In this document: positions 59,161 through 64,000 of the stretch, piece by piece | How positions within the stretch are numbered: position 1 is the first letter of the stretch | Layout of the letters: every line of letters begins with the position of its first letter | NCBI GenBank assembly: GCA_902825775.1 | Contig: CADECF010000005.1 | Coordinates: forward strand, 62,001 to 126,000 | Direction of reading: 5' to 3' | DNA length: 64,000 nucleotides | Source of the DNA: an uncultured Lysobacteraceae bacterium | Lineage (GTDB): Bacteria; Pseudomonadota; Gammaproteobacteria; Xanthomonadales; Xanthomonadaceae | Translations under genes and position numbers: made by a program | The notes under the pieces: generated by a model | What the model saw: the letters and a program-made list of their open reading frames with translations, nothing else | Databases searched by the model: none | Told to the model about the DNA's origin: nothing

Positions 59161-62100
59161 ATGGACTTTTCAAAATTCTTCATCGACAGGCCGATCTTCG
59201 CCGCCGTGCTGTCGATCGTGATCTTCGCCGCAGGCCTGATCTCGATCCCGCTGCTGCCGATCGGCGAATACCCGGAAGTGGTGCCGCCCTCGGTGATGGT
59301 GCGCACGGTCTATCCAGGCGCCAATCCCAAGGTGATCGCCGAAACCGTGGCCACGCCGCTGGAGGAATCGATCCGCGGCGTCGAAGGCCTGATGTACATG
59401 AAGTCGGTCGCCAGCTCCGACGGCGTGCTGTCCACCACCGTCACCTTCCAGCCCGACATCGATGCCGATGAGGCGACGGTGCGCGTGCAGAACCGTGTCA
59501 GCCAAGCGCTGGCGCGGTTGCCGGAGGACGTGCGCCGGCAAGGCGTGACCACCCAGAAGCAATCGCCGGTGTTCCTGATGGTGGTGCATCTGGTCTCGCC
59601 CAGCGGCAAGTACGACACGCTGTACCTGCGCAACTACATGCGCCTGCACATCAAGGATCGGCTGGCCAGCATTCCCGGCGTCGGCGACGCGCAGCCGTTC
59701 GGCGGCGGCGACTACGCGATGCGGCTTTGGCTGGATCCGGACAAGATCGCCGCGCGCGGCATGACCGCCGGCGACGTGGTGCGCGCGGTGCGCGAGCAGA
59801 ACATCCAGGTCTCCGCGGGCCAGCTCGGCGCCGAGCCGATGGCCAACGGCAGCCAGTTCCTGACCCCGATCAACGCCCGCGGCCGGCTCGAGACGCCCGA
59901 AGAGTTCGGCAACATCGTGCTCAAGAGCGGCGAAGGCGGCGAAGTCGTGCGCTTGTCCGACGTCGCGCGCGTCGAGCTCGCCGCCGGCGACTACACCATG
60001 CGCGCGCGCCTGGACGGCGAAAACGCGGCCGCGATCGGCATCTTCCAGGCGCCGGGCGCGAACGCGCTGCAGATCCGCGACGAGGTCATCTCGCGCATGG
60101 ACGAAGCCGCCAAGCGCTTCCCGCCGGGCATCGAGTACAAATCGATCTACGACACCACCGTGTTCGTGCGCGACTCGATCAAGTCGGTGATCACCACGTT
60201 GCTCGAGGCCACATTGCTCGTGGTGCTGGTGGTGATCCTGTTCCTGCAGACCTGGCGCGCGTCGATCATTCCGCTGATCGCGGTGCCGGTGTCGGTGATC
60301 GGTACGTTCGGAGCGCTGTACCTGCTCGGATTCTCGATCAACACATTGACCTTGTTCGGATTGGTGCTGGCGATCGGCATCGTGGTCGACGACGCCATCG
60401 TCGTGGTCGAGAACGTCGAGCGCCACATCGAGGAAGGCGCTACGCCGCTCGAAGCCGCGCACCTGGCGATGAAGGAAGTATCCGGGCCGATCATCGCGAT
60501 CGCGCTGGTGCTGTGCGCGGTGTTCGTGCCGATGGCGTTCCTGTCCGGCGTGACCGGCCAGTTCTACAAGCAGTTCGCGGTGACCATCGCGATTTCGACC
60601 GTGATCTCGGCGATCAACTCGCTGACCCTGTCGCCGGCGCTGGCCGCGCGCCTGCTCAAGCCGCACGGCGCGCCCAAGGATGCAGGCGCGCGGCTGATCG
60701 ATCGCCTGTTCGGATGGCTGTTCCGCCCGTTCAACCGCTTCTTCACCAAGAACGCGCAGCGCTACGAGCACGGCGTGTCGAAGGCGTTGGGCCGGCGCGG
60801 CGCGGTGTTCGCGATCTATGCCGTGCTGTTGCTGGCGACCGGGCTGATGTTCCAGGTCGTGCCGCGCGGCTTCATCCCGGTGCAGGACAAGTCCTACATC
60901 ATCGCCGGCGTCAAGATGCCCGAAGGCGCGTCGATCGAGCGTACGGACGCGGCGCTGAAGAAGATCGGCGCGATGGCGATGGAGATCGAAGGCACGCAGA
61001 ACGATGTCGCCTTCCCCGGCTTCAATCCGTTGCAGTTCATCAACACGCCCAATTACGGCGTCACCTTCATCAACCTCAAGCCGTTCGGCGAACGCACGCG
61101 CAGCGCGTCGGAGATCAATGCGGAGTTGAGCGCCAAGCTCGCCGGCATCCAGGAAGGCTTCGCGTTCTCGCTGCTGCCGCCGCCTATCCAGGGCCTGGGC
61201 AACGGTTCGGGCTATTCGCTGTTCGTCGAGGATCGCGGCAACCTGGGCTACGGCGCGCTGCAGAGCGCGGTGCAGGGCTTCCAGGGCGCCGGTGCGCAGA
61301 CGCCGGGGCTGGGCTTCATGAATACCAGCTACCAGGCCAACGTGCCGCAGCTGGACGCAGAGGTGGATCGCGTCAAGGCGAAAGCGCAGGGCGTGCCTCT
61401 GACCGAGTTGTTCGACACGCTGCAGACCTATCTCGGCTCGGCTTACGTCAACGACTTCAACCTGTTCGGCCGCACCTGGCAGGTGATCGCGCAGGCCGAT
61501 GGCCCGTATCGCGACGGCGTCGAAGACATCGCCAACCTGCGCGCCCGCAACGACCGTGGCGAGATGGTGCCGATCGGCAGCATGGTGAAGGTCACCCAGA
61601 CCTACGGCCCCGATCCGGTGATCCGCTACAACGGTTATCCGGCCGCGGACCTGCTCGGCGAGGCGGATCCGAAGATGCTGTCCTCGGCGCAAGCCATGGA
61701 GAAGATCGAACAGCTCGCGCAACAAGTGCTGCCCAACGGCATGGACATCGAATGGACCGACCTGAGCTACCAGCAGGCCACGCAGGGCAAGGCGGCGCTG
61801 ATCGTGTTCCCGCTCGCGGTGCTGCTGGCGTTCCTGGTGCTGGCCGCGTTGTACGAGAGCTGGACCCTGCCGTTGGCGGTGATCCTGATCGTGCCGATGT
61901 GCATGCTCGCCGCGCTGATCGGCGTGGGCTTGACCGGCGACAACAACGTGTTCGTGCAGGTCGGACTGGTGGTGCTGATGGGCCTGGCGTGCAAGAACGC
62001 GATCCTGATCGTCGAATTCGCGCGCGAACTGGAAATGCAGGGCAAGGGCATCGTCGAAGCCGCGCTGGAAGCCTGCCGCCTGCGCTTGCGCCCGATCGTG

Positions 62101-62328
62101 ATGACCTCGATCGCCTTCATCGCCGGCACCGTACCGCTGGTGCTCTCGCACGGCGCCGGCGCGGAAGTGCGCCAGGCCACCGGCATCACCGTGTTCTCCG
62201 GCATGATCGGCGTGACCTTGTTCGGCCTGTTCCTGACGCCGGTGTTCTACGTCGCGCTGCGCAAGTTGGTGACGCGCGGCAAGACCGCTACGCCGCCTGA
62301 GGCGCTGTATGGGGTGAACCATGCCTAA
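59161..62328 (+). CDS. RND multidrug efflux transporter (HAE1 family)
   Basis: 1055 residues, starting MDFSKFFIDRPIFAAVL at 59161. Proton-driven drug exporter with 12 helices. Key acidic residues are Asp410-Asp411 in TM4 (GIVVDDAIVVVENVER) and Lys945 in TM10 (GLACKNAILIVEF). The two large periplasmic loops are present. The order adaptor-pump-OMF is a classical tripartite efflux operon. Confidence 0.96.
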   Translation: MDFSKFFIDRPIFAAVLSIVIFAAGLISIPLLPIGEYPEVVPPSVMVRTVYPGANPKVIAETVATPLEESIRGVEGLMYMKSVASSDGVLSTTVTFQPDIDADEATVRVQNRVSQALARLPEDVRRQGVTTQKQSPVFLMVVHLVSPSGKYDTLYLRNYMRLHIKDRLASIPGVGDAQPFGGGDYAMRLWLDPDKIAARGMTAGDVVRAVREQNIQVSAGQLGAEPMANGSQFLTPINARGRLETPEEFGNIVLKSGEGGEVVRLSDVARVELAAGDYTMRARLDGENAAAIGIFQAPGANALQIRDEVISRMDEAAKRFPPGIEYKSIYDTTVFVRDSIKSVITTLLEATLLVVLVVILFLQTWRASIIPLIAVPVSVIGTFGALYLLGFSINTLTLFGLVLAIGIVVDDAIVVVENVERHIEEGATPLEAAHLAMKEVSGPIIAIALVLCAVFVPMAFLSGVTGQFYKQFAVTIAISTVISAINSLTLSPALAARLLKPHGAPKDAGARLIDRLFGWLFRPFNRFFTKNAQRYEHGVSKALGRRGAVFAIYAVLLLATGLMFQVVPRGFIPVQDKSYIIAGVKMPEGASIERTDAALKKIGAMAMEIEGTQNDVAFPGFNPLQFINTPNYGVTFINLKPFGERTRSASEINAELSAKLAGIQEGFAFSLLPPPIQGLGNGSGYSLFVEDRGNLGYGALQSAVQGFQGAGAQTPGLGFMNTSYQANVPQLDAEVDRVKAKAQGVPLTELFDTLQTYLGSAYVNDFNLFGRTWQVIAQADGPYRDGVEDIANLRARNDRGEMVPIGSMVKVTQTYGPDPVIRYNGYPAADLLGEADPKMLSSAQAMEKIEQLAQQVLPNGMDIEWTDLSYQQATQGKAALIVFPLAVLLAFLVLAALYESWTLPLAVILIVPMCMLAALIGVGLTGDNNVFVQVGLVVLMGLACKNAILIVEFARELEMQGKGIVEAALEACRLRLRPIVMTSIAFIAGTVPLVLSHGAGAEVRQATGITVFSGMIGVTLFGLFLTPVFYVALRKLVTRGKTATPPEALYGVNHA

Positions 62329-62899
62329 CACCATTCCGCAGATCCCGTCGCACGACGACATCCGCGACATCATGGCCGGCGAGGCGCGCATTGCGCCTCG
62401 CCGCTCGCCGACGGCCGACGAACGTTTCGAGATCGTCGATGCGCTGTACCGTTTCGGCGCAGGACAGGACTTGCGCGATCGCGGCCTGTTCGAGTCGGCG
62501 TTCGCGGCGCAGGCCACGCTGGATTTCACCGGGCCGGCGCAGCGGCTGGGCGCGCGGATCCCGGTGTTCTCGGGCCGCCAGGCGATCGCCGATGCGGTGT
62601 TCGCCAACATCGGCGATCTGGATACCACCCACACCGTCACCAATCCGCGCGTGACCGCTTTCGACGGCGAACGCGCGACCTTATCCGCCCTGGTCGAGGC
62701 GCAGCATCTGCCGCGCAACGACCACAGCCGTCATCTGCTGCTGAAGAATCTCTACACGGCCGAACTGTCCCGGCAGGGCGACCGGTGGGTGATCGAAGCG
62801 CTGCGGATCGGCAACGCCTGGTTGACCGGCGAGCCTTCCGTGCTGTTTCCGGAAGCCGCCGATGCGTCGGACGAATCTTTGGAGAATTCCCATGCATGA
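62321..62899 (+). CDS. SnoaL/NTF2-like protein
   Basis: 192 residues. A cone-like SnoaL-type fold: DERFEIVDALYRFGAGQDLRD, LFESAFAAQATLDFTGPA, DTTHTVTNPRVTAFDGERAT, LLKNLYTAELSRQGDRWVIE. SnoaL-like proteins are often enzymes or binders of small aromatic molecules. It overlaps the pump stop by 8 bases and the OMF start by 8 bases, so it is part of the same operon. No signal peptide, so cytoplasmic. Confidence 0.85.
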   Translation: MPNTIPQIPSHDDIRDIMAGEARIAPRRSPTADERFEIVDALYRFGAGQDLRDRGLFESAFAAQATLDFTGPAQRLGARIPVFSGRQAIADAVFANIGDLDTTHTVTNPRVTAFDGERATLSALVEAQHLPRNDHSRHLLLKNLYTAELSRQGDRWVIEALRIGNAWLTGEPSVLFPEAADASDESLENSHA

Positions 62900-64000
62900 C
62901 TTGAAACAGCCCGCGATCGCGATGCTGAAAACCGCCGCGCTGACGTTGGCGCTCGGCGCGTGCGCCGTCGGCCCCGATTTCGTGAAGCCGACCGTGGCGA
63001 CGCCCGACAAGTTCGCCCGCGCCGAAACCGCGGCGGCCACGCCGACCGCGGCCGATATCGCGCTGCGCGAAGCCGATGCGGAGTTCTGGCGCGGCTTCGA
63101 AGATCCGCAGCTGACCTGGCTGGTCGAAGAATCGCTGGCCGCCAACCACGATCTACGCATCGCGCTGTCGCGTTACGACCGCGCCAATGCGTTGCTGCGC
63201 GAAGCCAAGTTCGACCGCTTCCCCACCGTCACCGCCGAGGCGCAGGCCAGCGACGCGCGCAGCAGCGCCGACCAGGCGCCCGGCGTATCGCGCGGCGATC
63301 GCGACGGCGAAAGTTATAGCGCGGGCATCTCGGCGGGCTGGGAATTGGACTTGTTCGGCCACATCCGCCGCAACGTCGAGGCCAACCGCGCCGATGCCGC
63401 CGCTACCGCGGCCGATCTGGAAGCGCTGCAAGTGGCGATCGTCGGCGAAGTCGCGAGCACCTACATCGAGTTGCGCGGCTTGCAGGAACGGCTGCGCGTG
63501 GCGCGCGAGAACACCGACAACCAGCGCGAGACGCTGCGCCTGGTGGAGGCGCGCCTGAGCGCCGGACGCGACACCGAATTCGACACGTCGCGCGCCCGCG
63601 CCCAGCTGGAAACCACTTCGGCGCGCATCCCGGCGCTGGAAACGCAGGTCGCAGTGGCCATGCACCGCCTCGCCGTGCTGAGCGGCAAGACGCCGGATGC
63701 GCTGATCGGCGAGCTCGATGCGCAGAAACCGCTGCCCGTCCTGCCCGCGCGGCTGGATGCCGGTACGCCCGGCGAATTGCTGCGACGCCGACCCGACATC
63801 GCCGCCGCCGAAAACCGGCTGCATGCGGCCACGGCGCGGATCGGCGTGGCCACCGCGGATCTGTTCCCGCGCTTCACGTTGGGCGGGCTGATCGGCAGCC
63901 ATGCGATCGACAGCAGCGCGCTGTTCGAGCGCGACAGCGAGACGCGATTGGTCGCGCTGGGCATCGACTGGTCGTTCCTGGACATCGGCCGGGTACGCGC
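62892..64000 (+). CDS. RND outer-membrane factor (NodT/OprM-like lipoprotein), truncated by window end
   Basis: 369 codons seen. Signal with lipobox LGAC (Cys24) and CAVGPDFVKP, the hallmark of NodT-type outer-membrane factors. The repeated OEP helices and the strand region ERDSETRLVALGIDWSFLDIGR are typical. The C-terminal half is outside the window. Shine-Dalgarno GGAGA precedes the start. Confidence 0.95.
   Translation, partial: MHDLKQPAIAMLKTAALTLALGACAVGPDFVKPTVATPDKFARAETAAATPTAADIALREADAEFWRGFEDPQLTWLVEESLAANHDLRIALSRYDRANALLREAKFDRFPTVTAEAQASDARSSADQAPGVSRGDRDGESYSAGISAGWELDLFGHIRRNVEANRADAAATAADLEALQVAIVGEVASTYIELRGLQERLRVARENTDNQRETLRLVEARLSAGRDTEFDTSRARAQLETTSARIPALETQVAVAMHRLAVLSGKTPDALIGELDAQKPLPVLPARLDAGTPGELLRRRPDIAAAENRLHAATARIGVATADLFPRFTLGGLIGSHAIDSSALFERDSETRLVALGIDWSFLDIGRVR

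Noticed and set aside
59170-62718. A 1182-codon open frame on the minus strand opposite the RND pump
   Set aside because: It is His/Arg-rich and antisense to a clear RND gene in a high-GC sequence. It shows no family feature.

Overview
The window is a GC-rich chromosomal segment from a gammaproteobacterium, most probably Xanthomonadaceae (a Lysobacter/Luteimonas-like organism). The evidence is the gene order gyrB-recF-dnaN-dnaA | rpmH-rnpA-yidC-mnmE, the protein repertoire (mlaFEDCBA operon, recCBD operon, phhA next to an Lrp regulator), and a very high density of short intergenic palindromes of the kind seen in Stenotrophomonas, Xanthomonas and Lysobacter. Assignment to genus is inference.

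Region 1 (1-8642) is the replication-origin neighbourhood. gyrB (partial), recF, dnaN and dnaA run leftward; rpmH, rnpA, yidC and mnmE run rightward. The dnaA-dnaN gap is AT-rich and carries DnaA-box-like nonamers, so it is a likely oriC or part of it. Three parS-type 16-mers (ParB sites) lie in and just upstream of recF, two of them inside the coding sequence.

Region 2 (8744-18785) holds a TonB-C-terminal lipoprotein, a translationally coupled ArsR/SRPBCC/membrane-protein operon followed by an AlkD-like DNA repair protein with a histone-H1-like tail, a NatAB-type ABC exporter, an exported S33 hydrolase, a ferredoxin reductase and a second ABC-2 exporter.

Region 3 (18892-35885) is mostly accessory and envelope functions: a CadC-like membrane regulator with TPRs, a DUF2167 protein, a YadA-like trimeric autotransporter with a predicted calcium loop, an MgtC/DUF4010 membrane protein, two tandem lipocalin-like paralogs (one with a Tat signal), a NIPSNAP protein, a WYL regulator, phhA with a divergent Lrp regulator, a DUF2238 membrane protein, and a divergent pair of S33 lipoprotein and TonB-dependent receptor.

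Region 4 (36126-55325) contains an epimerase/Coa1-like pair, a rhomboid protease, rlmI, a DUF1080 lipoprotein, rmuC, the complete mlaFEDCBA lipid-transport operon and the complete recC-recB-recD operon with 4-base overlaps.

Region 5 (55401-64000) is a LysR regulator divergent from a membrane protein/SDR-like pair, followed by an RND efflux system (adaptor, pump, SnoaL-like protein, outer-membrane factor cut by the window end).

The most unusual feature is the set of at least ten families of intergenic inverted repeats. Several families with unrelated stems end in GTAG/CTAC, and six genes either take their stop codon from such a repeat or end within one base of it. One repeat also encodes the start of a lipoprotein signal peptide. 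No CRISPR array, tRNA, rRNA, prophage or complete insertion sequence was seen.
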